Made by a program: the position numbers and the translations under genes. Below, in pieces: positions 39,401-52,196 of a stretch of 64,000 nucleotides of DNA. The notes beneath the pieces were generated by a model. That model searched no databases. It was not told the origin of the DNA and saw nothing but the letters and a program-made list of their open reading frames with translations. Position 1 is the first letter of the stretch; every line of letters starts with the position of its first letter. The DNA comes from Saussurea involucrata (taxonomy: Eukaryota; Streptophyta; Magnoliopsida; Asterales; Asteraceae), in assembly GCA_033807775.1 (NCBI GenBank), contig JAWVWS010001073.1, positions 310,001 through 374,000 of the forward strand, read 5' to 3'.

Positions 39401-41049
39401 ACACACAAATATTTGGAAAATGACATTTTTGGCATGCACAAAGTTTTCACAAATCAACTTGAACTCACCTCGCTAGATTTAAGCTAAATCTAGAATTTCT
39501 CCCAACGTAAGCTCCTTTGATGCAACCCGGATCCTTTAGGCCAAATCTTCCAAAACCTAGATCCACAAGTTTCCAACCATAAGTATTTATCCTCAAATAC
39601 TTAGAATCATTCCCCAAACATTTAGAACCCAATATCTAAAATACATCAAGCCCTGATCTTCCTAAATGAAGAAGGAAAAGAACACTTCAACTAAACATAA
39701 CCAAAATCGTCCACAATACTCCAAACGAGAAAGAAAGTGAACAAAATATGATTTTGAGCAATTAATCATTTAATGACATATTATGATTTCTACACATCAA
39801 AATATCCAAAAGCCCCAAATATGGCTGTTTTACAACATTTATGAAGATAACCATTTCAAAAGAGTTAAACTATTCCATTAACTCAACCATTGATATTTTC
39901 AAGTAAAACACACAAATATTTGGAAAATGACATTTTTGGCATGCACAAAGTTTACACAAATCAACTTGAACTCACCTCGCTAGATTTAAGCTAAATCTAG
40001 AATTTCTCCCAACGTAAGCTCCTTTGATGCAACACGGATCCTTTAGGCCAAATCTTCCAAAACCTAGATCCACAAGTTTCCAACCATAAGTATTTATCCT
40101 CAAATACTTAGAATCATTCCCCAAACATTTAGAACCCAATATCTCAAATACATCAAGCCCTAATCTTCATAAATGAAGAAGGAGAAGAACACTTCAACTA
40201 AACATAACCAAAATCTTCCACAATACTCCAAACGAGAAAGAAAGTGAACAAAATATGATTTTGAGCAATTAATCATTTAATGACATATTATGATTTCTAC
40301 ACATCAAAATATCCAAAAGCCCCAAATATGGTTGTTTTACAACATTTATGAAGATAACCATTTCAAAAGAGTTAAACTATTCCATTAACTCAATCATTGA
40401 TACTTTCAAGTAAAACACACAAATATTTGGAAAATGACATTTTTGGCATGCACAAAGTTTTCACAAATCAACTTGAACTCACCTCGCTAGATTTAAGCTA
40501 AATCTAGAATTTCCCCCAACGTAAGCTCCTTTGATGCAACCCGGATCCTTTAGGCCAAATCTTCCAAAACCTAGATCCACAAGATTCCAACCATAAGTAT
40601 TTATCCTCAAATACTTAGAATCATTCCCCAAACATTTAGAACCCAAAATCTCAAATACATCAAGCCCTGATCTTCCTAAATGAAGAAGGAGAAGAACACT
40701 TCAACTAAACATAACCAAAATCGTCCACAATACTCCAAACGAGAAAGAAAGTGAACAAAATATGATTTTGAGCAATTAATCATTTAATGACATATTATGA
40801 TTTCTACACATCAAAATATCCAAAAGCCCCAAATATGGTTGTTTTACAACATTTATGAAGATAACCATTTCAAAAGAGTTAAACTATTCCATTAACTCAA
40901 CCATTGATATTTTCAAGTAAAACACACAAATATTTGGAAAATGACATTTTTGGCATGCACAAAGTTTACACAAATCAACTTGAACTCACCTCGCTAGATT
41001 TAAGCTAAATCTAGAATTTCTCCCAACGTAAGCTCCTTTGATGCAACAC
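36488..41049. repeat. Second nine-unit block, copy 1 (4562 bp)
   Basis: Units start at 36488, 36995, 37501, 38008, 38515, 39022, 39529, 40036 and 40543. The first four are an A-B-C-D tetramer, with AAGACCAC in D (near 38158). The next is an A unit with TTAATATTTTTAGC, then B, C variant (CTAAAATAC), a hybrid unit and a C-subtype. The first five to six units recur 4562 bp downstream. Confidence 0.8.
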
Positions 41050-44000
41050 GGATCCTTTAGGCCAAATCTTCCAAAACCTAGATCCACAAGTTTCCAACCA
41101 TAAGTATTTATCCTCAAATACTTAGAATCATTCCCCAAACATTTAGAACCCAATATCTCAAATACATCAAGCCCTAATCTTCATAAATGAAGAAGGAGAA
41201 GAACACTTCAACTAAACATAACCAAAATCTTCCACAATACTCCAAACGAGAAAGAAAGTGAACAAAATTTGATTTTGAGCAATTAATCATTTAATGACAT
41301 ATTATGATTTCTACACATCAAAATATCCAAAAGCCCCAAATATGGTTTTTTTACAACATTTATGAAGATAACCATTTCAAAAGAGTTAAACTATTCCATT
41401 AACTCAACCATTGATATTTTCAAGTAAAACACACAAATATTTGGAAATTAATATTTTTAGCATGCACAAAGTTTTCACAAATCACCTTGAACTCTCCTCG
41501 TTAGATTTAAGCTAAATCTAGAATTTCTCCCAACGTAAGCTCATTTGATGCAACCCGGATCCTTTAGGCCAAATCTTTCAAAACCTAGATCCACAAGTTT
41601 CCAACCATAAGTATTTATCCTCAAATACTTAGAATCATTCCCCAAACATTTAGAACCCAAAATTTCAAATACATCAAGCCCTAATCTTCATAAATGAAGA
41701 ATGAGAAGAACACTTCAACTAAACATAACCAAAATCGTCAACAATACTCCAAACGAGAAAGAAAGTGAACAAAATATGATTTTGAGCAATTAATCCTTTA
41801 ATGACATATTATGATTTCTACACATCAAAATATCTAAAAGCCCAAATATGGTTGTTTTACAACATTTATGAAGATAACCATTTCAAAAGAGTTAAATTAT
41901 TCCATTAACTCAACCATTGATATTTTCAAGTAAAACACACAAATATTTGGAAAATGACATTTTTGGCATGCACAAAGTTTTCACAAATCAACTTGAACTC
42001 ACCTCGCTAGATTTAAGCTAAATCTAGAATTTCTCCCAACGTAAGCTCCTTTGATGCAACCCGGATCCTTTAGGCCAAATCTTCCAAAACCTAGATCCAC
42101 AAGTTTCCAACCATAAGTATTTATCCTCAAATACTTAGAATCATTCCCCAAACATTTAGAACCCAATATCTCAAATACATCAAGCCCTGATCTTCCTAAA
42201 TGAAGAAGGAGAAGAACACTTCAACTAAACATAACCAAAATCGTCCACAATACTCCAAACGAGAAAGAAAGTGAACAAAATATGATTTTGAGCAATTAAT
42301 CATTTAATGACATATTATGATTTCTACACATCAAAATATCCAAAAGCCCCAAATATGGTTGTTTTACAACATTTATGAAGATAACCATTTCAAAAGAGTT
42401 AAACTATTCCATTAACTCAACCATTGATATTTTCAAATAAAACACACAAATATTTGGAAAATGACATTTTTGGCATGCACAAAGTTTTCACAAATCACCT
42501 TGAACTCGCCTCGTTAGATTTAAGCTAAATCTAGAATTTCTCCCAACGTAAGCTCCTTTGATGCAACCCGGATCCTTTAGGCCAAATCTTTCAAAACCTA
42601 GATCCACAAGTTTCCAACCATAAGTATTTATCCTCAAATACTTAGAATCATTTCTCAAACATTTAGAACCCAATATCTCAAATACATCAAGCCCTAATCT
42701 TCATAAATGAAGAAGGAGAAGACCACTTCAACTAAACATAACCAAAATCGTCCACAATACTCCAAACGAGAAAGAAAGTGAACAAAATATGATTTTGAGC
42801 AATTAATCCTGTAATGACATATTATGATTTATACACATCAAAATATCCAAAAGCCCCAAATATGGTTGTTTTACAACATTTATGAAGATAACCATTTCAA
42901 AAGAGTTAAACTATTCCATTAACTCAACCATTGATATTTTCAAGTAAAACACACAAATATTTGGAAAATGACATTTTTGGCATGCACAAAGTTTACACAA
43001 ATCAACTTGAACTCACCTCGCTAGATTTAAGCTAAATCTAGAATTTCTCCCAACGTAAGCTCCTTTGATGCAACACGGATCCTTTAGGCCAAATCTTCCA
43101 AAACCTAGATCCACAAGTTTCCAACCATAAGTATTTATCCTCAAATACTTAGAATCATTCCCCAAACATTTAGAACCCAATATCTCAAATACATCAAGCC
43201 CTAATCTTCATAAATGAAGAAGGAGAAGAACACTTCAACTAAACATAACCAAAATCTTCCACAATACTCCAAACGAGAAAGAAAGTGAACAAAATTTGAT
43301 TTTGAGCAATTAATCATTTAATGACATATTATGATTTCTACACATCAAAATATCCAAAAGCCCCAAATATGGTTTTTTTACAACATTTATGAAGATAACC
43401 ATTTCAAAAGAGTTAAACTATTCCATTAACTCAACCATTGATATTTTCAAGTAAAACACACAAATATTTGGAAATTAATATTTTTAGCATGCACAAAGTT
43501 TTCACAAATCACCTTGAACTCTCCTCGTTAGATTTAAGCTAAATCTAGAATTTCTCCCAACGTAAGCTCATTTGATGCAACCCGGATCCTTTAGGCCAAA
43601 TCTTTCAAAACCTAGATCCACAAGTTTCCAACCATAAGTATTTATCCTCAAATACTTAGAATCATTCCCCAAACATTTAGAACCCAAAATTCCAAATACA
43701 TCAAGCCCTAATCTTCATAAATGAAGAAGGAGAAGAACACTTCAACTAAACATAACCAAAATCGTCAACAATACTCCAAACGAGAAAGAAAGTGAACAAA
43801 ATATGATTCTGAGCAATTAATCCTTTAATGACATATTATGATTTCTACACATCAAAATATCCAAAAGCCCCAAATATGGTTGTTTTACAACATTTATGAA
43901 GATAACCATTTCAAAAGAGTTAAACTATTCCATTAACTCAACCATTGATATTTTCAAGTAAAACACACAAATATTTGGAAAATGACATTTTTGGCATGCA

Positions 44001-44090
44001 CAAAGTTTACACAAATCAACTTGAACTCACCTCGCTAGATTTAAGCTAAATCTAGAATTTCTCCCAACGTAAGCTCCTTTGATGCAACAC
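41050..44090. repeat. Second nine-unit block, copy 2 (partial)
   Basis: Units at 41050 (A), 41557 (B, private GAAGAATGAG), 42063 (C), 42570 (D with AAGACCAC near 42720), 43077 (A with TTAATATTTTTAGC) and 43584 mirror 36488-39.2 kb at 4562 bp. The unit at 43584 diverges in its right half (ATATCC, GTTTACAC, AACACGG against ATATCT, GTTTTCAC, AACCCGG), so the duplicated run ends there. Confidence 0.75.
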
Positions 44091-46117
44091 GGATCCTTTA
44101 GGCCAAATCTTCCAAAACCTAGATCCACAAGTTTCCAACCATAAGTATTTATCCTCAAATACTTAGAATCATTCCCCAAACATTTAGAACCCAATATCTC
44201 AAATACATCAAGCCCTAATCTTCATAAATGAAGAAGGAGAAGAACACTTCAACTAAACATAACCAAAATCTTCCACAATACTCTAAACGAGAAAGAAAGT
44301 GAACAAAATTTGATTTTGAGCAATTAATCATTTAATGACATATTATGATTTCTACACATCAAAATATCCAAAAGCCCCAAATATGGTTTTTTTACAACAT
44401 TTATGAAGATAACCATTTCAAAAGAGTTAAACTATTCCATTAACTCAACCATTGATATTTTCAAGTAAAACACACAAATATTTGGAAATTAACATTTTTA
44501 GCATGCACAAAGTTTTCACAAATCACCTTGAACTCTCCTCGTTAGATTTAAGCTAAATCTAGAATTTCTCCCAACGTAAGCTCATTTGATGCAACCCGGA
44601 TCCTTTAGGCCAAATCTTTCAAAACCTAGATCCACAAGTTTCCAACCATAAGTATTTATCCTCAAATACTTAGAATCATTCCCCAAACATTTAGAACCCA
44701 AAATTTCAAATACATGCCCTAATCTTCATAAAGGAAGAAGGAGAAGAAGAACACTTCAACTAAACATAACCAAAATCGTCAACAATACTCCAAACGAGAA
44801 AGAAAGTGAACAAAATATGATTTTGAGCAATTAATCCTTTAATGACATATTATGATTTCTACACAACAAAATATCTAAAAGCCCAAATATGGTTGTTTTA
44901 CAACATTTATGAAGATAACCATTTCAAAAGAGTTAAATTATTCCATTAACTCAACCATTGATATTTTCAAGTAAAACACACAAATATTTGGAAAATGACA
45001 TTTTTGGCATGCACAAAGTTTTCACAAATCAACGTGAACTCACCTCGCTAGATTTAAGCTAAATCTAGAATTTCTCCCAACGTAAGCTCCTTTGATGCAA
45101 CCCGGATCCTTTAGGCCAAATCTTCCAAAACCTAGATCCACAAGTTTCCAACCATAAGTATTTATCCTCAAATACTTAGAATCATTCCCCAAACATTTAG
45201 AACCCAATATCTCAAATACATCAAGCCCTGATCTTCCTAAATGAAGAAGGAGAAGAACACTTCAACTAAACATAACCAAAATCGTCCACAATACTCCAAA
45301 CGAGAAAGAAAGTGAACAAAATATGATTTTGAGCAATTAATCATTTAATGACATATTATGATTTCTACACATCAAAATATCCAAAAGCCCCAAATATGGT
45401 TGTTTTACAACATTTATGAAGATAACCATTTCAAAAGAGTTAAACTATTCCATTAACTCAACCATTGATATTTTCAAATAAAACACACAAATATTTGGAA
45501 AATGACATTTTTGGCATGCACAAAGTTTTCACAAATCACCTTGAACTCGCCTCGTTAGATTTAAGCTAAATCTAGAATTTCTCCCAACGTAAGCTCCTTT
45601 GATGCAACCCGGATCCTTTAGGCCAAATCTTTCAAAACCTAGATCCCCAAGTTTCCAACCATAAGTATTTATCCTCAAATACTTAGAATCATTTCTCAAA
45701 CATTTAGAACCCAATATCTCAAATACATCAAGCCCTAATCTTCATAAATGAAGAAGGAGAAGAACACTTCAACTAAACATAACCAAAATCGTCCACAATA
45801 CTCCAAACGAGAAAGAAAGTGAACAAAATATGATTTTGAGCAATTAATCCTGTAATGACATATTATGATTTATACACATCAAAATATCCAAAAGCCCCAA
45901 ATATGGTTGTTTTACAACATTTATGAAGATAACCATTTCAAAAGAGTTAAACTATTCCATTAACTCAACCATTGATATTTTCAAGTAAAACACACAAATA
46001 TTTGGAAAATGACATTTTTGGCATGCACAAAGTTTACACAAATCAACTTGAACTCACCTCGCTAGATTTAAGCTAAATCTAGAATTTCTCCCAACGTAAG
46101 CTCCTTTGATGCAACAC
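44091..46117. repeat. A-B-C-D tetramer with a marked B unit
   Basis: A (44091), B (44598), C (45104), D (45611). The B unit has ATACATGCCC (loss of 3 bases), AAAGGAAG, an extra GAA in the GAAGAAGAAC run and AACGTGAACTC. The loss and gain cancel, so together with the usual one-base C loss the unit stays 506 bp. The D unit has GATCCCCAAG. This B unit, with its C and D partners, reappears at 57267. Confidence 0.85.
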
Positions 46118-49100
46118 GGATCCTTTAGGCCAAATCTTCCAAAACCTAGATCCACAAGTTTCCAACCATATGTATTTATCCTCAAATACAAATCATTCCC
46201 CAAACATTTAGAACCCAATATCTCAAATACATCAAGCCCTAATCTTCATAAATGAAGAAGGAGAAGAACACTTCAACTAAACATAACCAAAATCTTCCAC
46301 AATACTCCAAACGAGAAAGAAAGTGAACAAAATTTGATTTTGAGCAATTAATCATTTAATGACATATTATGATTTCTACACATCAAAATATCCAAAAGCC
46401 CCAAATATGGTTTTTTTACAACATTTATGAAGATAACCATTTCAAAAGAGTTAAACTATTCCATTAACTCAACCATTGATATTTTCAAGTAAAACACACA
46501 AATATTTGGAAATTAACATTTTTAGCATGCACAAAGTTTTCACAAATCACCTTGAACTCTCCTCGTTAGATTTAAGCTAAATCTAGAATTTCTCCCAACG
46601 TAAGCTCATTTGATGCAACCCGGATCCTTTAGGCCAAATCTTTCAAAACCTAGATCCACAAGTTTCCAACCATAAGAATTTATCCTCAAATACTTAGAAT
46701 CATTCCCCAAACATTTAGAACCCAAAATTTCAAATACATCAAGCCCTAATCTTCATAAATGAAGAAGGAGAAGAACACTTCAACTAAACATAACCAAAAT
46801 CGTCAACAATACTCCAAACGAGAAAGAAAGTGAACAAAATATGATTTTGAGCAATTAATCCTTTAATGACATATTATGATTTCTACACATCAAAATATCT
46901 AAAAGCCCCAAATATGGTTGTTTTACAACATTTATGACGATAACCATTTCAAAAGAGTTAAACTATTCCATTAACTCAACCATTGATATTTTCAAGTAAA
47001 ACACACAAATATTTGGAAAATGACATTTTTGGCATGCACAAAGTTTTCACAAATCAACTTGAACTCACCTCGCTAGATTTAAGCTAAATCTAGAATTTCT
47101 CCCAACGTAAGCTCCTTTGATGCAACCCGGATCCTTTAGGCCAAATCTTCCAAAACCTAGATCCACAAGTTTCCAACCATAAGTATTTATCCTCAAATAA
47201 TTAGAATCATTCCCCAAACATTTAGAACCCAATATCTCAAATACATCAAGCCCTGATCTTCCTAAATGAAGAAGGAGAAGAACACTTCAACTAAACATAA
47301 CCAAAATCGTCCACAATACTCCAAACGAGAAAGAAAGTGAACAAAATATGATTTTGAGCAATTAATCATTTAATGACATATTATGATTTCTACACATCAA
47401 AATATCCAAAAGCCCCAAATATGGTTGTTTTACAACATTTATGAAGATAACCATTTCAAAAGAGTTAAACTATTCCATTAACTCAACCATTGATATTTTC
47501 AAGTAAAACACACAAATATTTGGAAAATGACATTTTTGGCATGCACAAAGTTTACACAAATCAACTTGAACTCACCTCGCTAGATTTAAGCTAAATCTAG
47601 AATTTCTCCCAACGTAAGCTCCTTTGATGCAACACGGATCCTTTAGGCCAAATCTTCCAAAACCTAGATCCACAAGTTTCCAACCATAAGTATTTATCCT
47701 CAAATACTTAGAATCATTCCCCAAACATTTAGAACCCAATATCTCAAATACATCAAGCCCTAATCTTCATAAATGAAGAAGGAGAAGAACACTTCAACTA
47801 AACATAACCAAAATCTTCCACAATACTCCAAACGAGAAAGAAAGTGAACAAAATTTGATTTTGAGCAATTAATCATTTAATGACATATTATGATTTCTAC
47901 ACATCAAAATATCCAAAAGCCCCAAATATGGTTTTTTTACAACATTTATGAAGATAACCATTTCAAAAGAGTTAAACTATTCCATTAACTCAACCATTGA
48001 TATTTTCAAGTAAAACACACAAATATTTGGAAATTAACATTTTTAGCATGCACAAAGTTTTCACAAATCACCTTGAACTCTCCTCGTTAGATTTAAGCTA
48101 AATCTAGAATTTCTCCCAACGTAAGCTCCTTTGATGCAACCCGGATCCTTTAGGCCAAATCTTTCAAAACCTAGATCCACAAGTTTCCAACCATAAGTAT
48201 TTATCCTCAAATACTTAGAATCATTCCCCAAACATTTAGAACCCAAAATTTCAAATACATCAAGCCCTAATCTTCCTAAATGAAGAAGGAGAAGAACACT
48301 TCAACTAAACATAACCAAAATCGTCAACAATACTCCAAACGAGAAAGAAAGTGAACAAAATATGATTTTGAGCAATTAATCCTTTAATGACATATTATGA
48401 TTTCTACACATCAAAATATCCAAAAGCCCCAAATATGGTTGTTTTACAACATTTATGAAGATAACCATTTCAAAAGAGTTAAACTATTCCATTAACTCAA
48501 CCATTGATATTTTCAAGTAAAACACACAAATATTTGGAAAATGACATTTTTGGCATGCACAAAGTTTTCACAAATCAACTTGAACTCACCTCGCTAGATT
48601 TAAGCTAAATCTAGAATTTCTCCCAACGTAAGCTCCTTTGATGCAACCCGGATCCTTTAGGCCAAATCTTCCAAAACCTAGATCCACAAGATTCCAACCA
48701 TAAGTATTTATCCTCGAATACTTAGAATCATTCCCCAAACATTTAGAACCCAAAATCTCAAATACATCAAGCCCTGATCTTCCTAAATGAAGAAGGAGAA
48801 GAACACTTCAACTAAACATAACCAAAATCGTCCACAATACTCCAAACGAGAAAGAAAGTGAACAAAATATGATTTTGAGCAATTAATCCTGTAATGACAT
48901 ATTATGATTTATACACATCAAAATATCCAAAAGCCCCAAATATGGTTGTTTTACAACATTTATGAAGATAACCATTTCAAAAGAGTTAAACTATTCCATT
49001 AACTCAACCATTGATATTTTCAAGTAAAACACACAAATATTTGGAAAATGACATTTTTGGCATGCACAAAGTTTACACAAATCAACTTGAACTCACCTCG

Positions 49101-49156
49101 CTAGATTTAAGCTAAATCTAGAATTTCTCCCAACGTAAGCTCCTTTGATGCAACAC
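46118..49156. repeat. Six-unit block, copy 1 (3039 bp)
   Basis: Units at 46118, 46622, 47129, 47636, 48143 and 48650. Private marks are CATATGTATT with a 3-bp loss giving AATACAAATC (46118, 504 bp long), ATAAGAATTT and TATGACGATAAC (46622), and TCCTCGAATAC (48650). All recur 3039 bp downstream. The last unit is the hybrid that carries the duplication junction. Confidence 0.9.
48650..49156. repeat. Hybrid C-subtype/D unit at the duplication junction
   Basis: The left part matches the C-subtype unit at 51689 (GATTCC, CCTCGAATAC, AAAATCTC, CTGATCTTCCTAAA). The right part matches the D unit at 45611 (CCTGTAATG, GATTTATAC, GTTTACAC). The switch lies between about 48790 and 48888, where both parents are identical. 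This is the junction expected if an unequal crossover between a unit like 51689 and a unit like 45611 created the six-unit tandem duplication. Confidence 0.8.
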
Positions 49157-52100
49157 GGATCCTTTAGGCCAAATCTTCCAAAACCTAGATCCACAAGTTT
49201 CCAACCATATGTATTTATCCTCAAATACAAATCATTCCCCAAACATTTAGAACCCAATATCTCAAATACATCAAGCCCTAATCTTCATAAATGAAGAAGG
49301 AGAAGAACACTTCAACTAAACATAACCAAAATCTTCCACAATACTCCAAACGAGAAAGAAAGTGAACAAAATTTGATTTTGAGCAATTAATCATTTAATG
49401 ACATATTATGATTTCTACACATCAAAATATCCAAAAGCCCCAAATATGGTTTTTTTACAACATTTATGAAGATAACCATTTCAAAAGAGTTAAACTATTC
49501 CATTAACTCAACCATTGATATTTTCAAGTAAAACACACAAATATTTGGAAATTAACATTTTTAGCATGCACAAAGTTTTCACAAATCACCTTGAACTCTC
49601 CTCGTTAGATTTAAGCTAAATCTAGAATTTCTCCCAACGTAAGCTCATTTGATGCAACCCGGATCCTTTAGGCCAAATCTTTCAAAACCTAGATCCACAA
49701 GTTTCCAACCATAAGAATTTATCCTCAAATACTTAGAATCATTCCCCAAACATTTAGAACCCAAAATTTCAAATACATCAAGCCCTAATCTTCATAAATG
49801 AAGAAGGAGAAGAACACTTCAACTAAACATAACCAAAATCGTCAACAATACTCCAAACGAGAAAGAAAGTGAACAAAATATGATTTTGAGCAATTAATCC
49901 TTTAATGACATATTATGATTTCTACACATCAAAATATCTAAAAGCCCCAAATATGGTTGTTTTACAACATTTATGACGATAACCATTTCAAAAGAGTTAA
50001 ACTATTCCATTAACTCAACCATTGATATTTTCAAGTAAAACACACAAATATTTGGAAAATGACATTTTTGGCATGCACAAAGTTTTCACAAATCAACTTG
50101 AACTCACCTCGCTAGATTTAAGCTAAATCTAGAATTTCTCCCAACGTAAGCTCCTTTGATGCAACCCGGATCCTTTAGGCCAAATCTTCCAAAACCTAGA
50201 TCCACAAGTTTCCAACCATAAGTATTTATCCTCAAATACTTAGAATCATTCCCCAAACATTTAGAACCCAATATCTCAAATACATCAAGCCCTGATCTTC
50301 CTAAATGAAGAAGGAGAAGAACACTTCAACTAAACATAACCAAAATCGTCCACAATACTCCAAACGAGAAAGAAAGTGAACAAAATATGATTTTGAGCAA
50401 TTAATCATTTAATGACATATTATGATTTCTACACATCAAAATATCCAAAAGCCCCAAATATGGTTGTTTTACAACATTTATGAAGATAACCATTTCAAAA
50501 GAGTTAAACTATTCCATTAACTCAACCATTGATATTTTCAAGTAAAACACACCAATATTTGGAAAATGACATTTTTGGCATGCACAAAGTTTACACAAAT
50601 CAACTTGAACTCACCTCGCTAGATTTAAGCTAAATCTAGAATTTCTCCCAACGTAAGCTCCTTTGATGCAACACGGATCCTTTAGGCCAAATCTTCCAAA
50701 ACCTAGATCCACAAGTTTCCAACCATAAGTATTTATCCTCAAATACTTAGAATCATTCCCCAAACATTTAGAACCCAATATCTCAAATACATCAAGCCCT
50801 AATCTTCATAAATGAAGAAGGAGAAGAACACTTCAACTAAACATAACCAAAATCTTCCACAATACTCCAAACGAGAAAGAAAGTGAACAAAATTTGATTT
50901 TGAGCAATTAATCATTTAATGACATATTATGATTTCTACACATCAAAATATCCAAAAGCCCCAAATATGGTTTTTTTACAACATTTATGAAGATAACCAT
51001 TTCAAAAGAGTTAAACTATTCCATTAACTCAACCATTGATATTTTCAAGTAAAACACACAAATATTTGGAAATTAACATTTTTAGCATGCACAAAGTTTT
51101 CACAAATCACCTTGAACTCTCCTCGTTAGATTTAAGCTAAATCTAGAATTTCTCCCAACGTAAGCTCCTTTGATGCAACCCGGATCCTTTAGGCCAAATC
51201 TTTCAAAACCTAGATCCACAAGTTTCCAACCATAAGTATTTATCCTCAAATACTTAGAATCATTCCCCAAACATTTAGAACCCAAAATTTCAAATACATC
51301 AAGCCCTAATCTTCCTAAATGAAGAAGGAGAAGAACACTTCAACTAAACATAACCAAAATCGTCAACAATACTCCAAACGAGAAAGAAAGTGAACAAAAT
51401 ATGATTTTGAGCAATTAATCCTTTAATGACATATTATGATTTCTACACATCAAAATATCCAAAAGCCCCTAATATGGTTGTTTTACAACATTTATGAAGA
51501 TAACCATTTCAAAAGAGTTAAACTATTCCATTAACTCAACCATTGATATTTTCAAGTAAAACACACAAATATTTGGAAAATGACATTTTTGGCATGCACA
51601 AAGTTTTCACAAATCAACTTGAACTCACCTCGCTAGATTTAAGCTAAATCTAGAATTTCTCCCAACGTAAGCTCCTTTGATGCAACCCGGATCCTTTAGG
51701 CCAAATCTTCCAAAACCTAGATCCACAAGATTCCAACCATAAGTATTTATCCTCGAATACTTAGAATCATTCCCCAAACATTTAGAACCCAAAATCTCAA
51801 ATACATCAAGCCCTGATCTTCCTAAATGAAGAAGGAGAAGAACACTTCAACTAAACATAACCAAAATCGTCCACAATACTCCAAACGAGAAAGAAAGTGA
51901 ACAAAATATGATTTTGAGCAATTAATCATTTAATGACATATTATGATTTCTACACATCAAAATATCCAAAAGCCCCAAATATGGTTGTTTTACAACATTT
52001 ATGAAGATAACCATTTCAAAAGAGTTAAACTATTCCATTAACTCAACCATTGATATTTTCAAGTAAAACACACAAATATTTGGAAAATGACATTTTTGGC

Positions 52101-52196
52101 ATGCACAAAGTTTACACAAATCAACTTGAACTCACCTCGCTAGATTTAAGCTAAATCTAGAATTTCTCCCAACCGTAAGCTCCTTTGATGCAACAC
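49157..52196. repeat. Six-unit block, copy 2 (3040 bp)
   Basis: Units at 49157, 49661, 50168, 50675, 51182 and 51689 match copy 1 in order and private variants. Later changes include ACACCAATATTTGG (near 50550) and CCCCTAATATGG (near 51467). The last unit is a full C-subtype rather than the hybrid, and has an inserted C in CCCAACCGTAAG, making it 508 bp. Confidence 0.9.
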
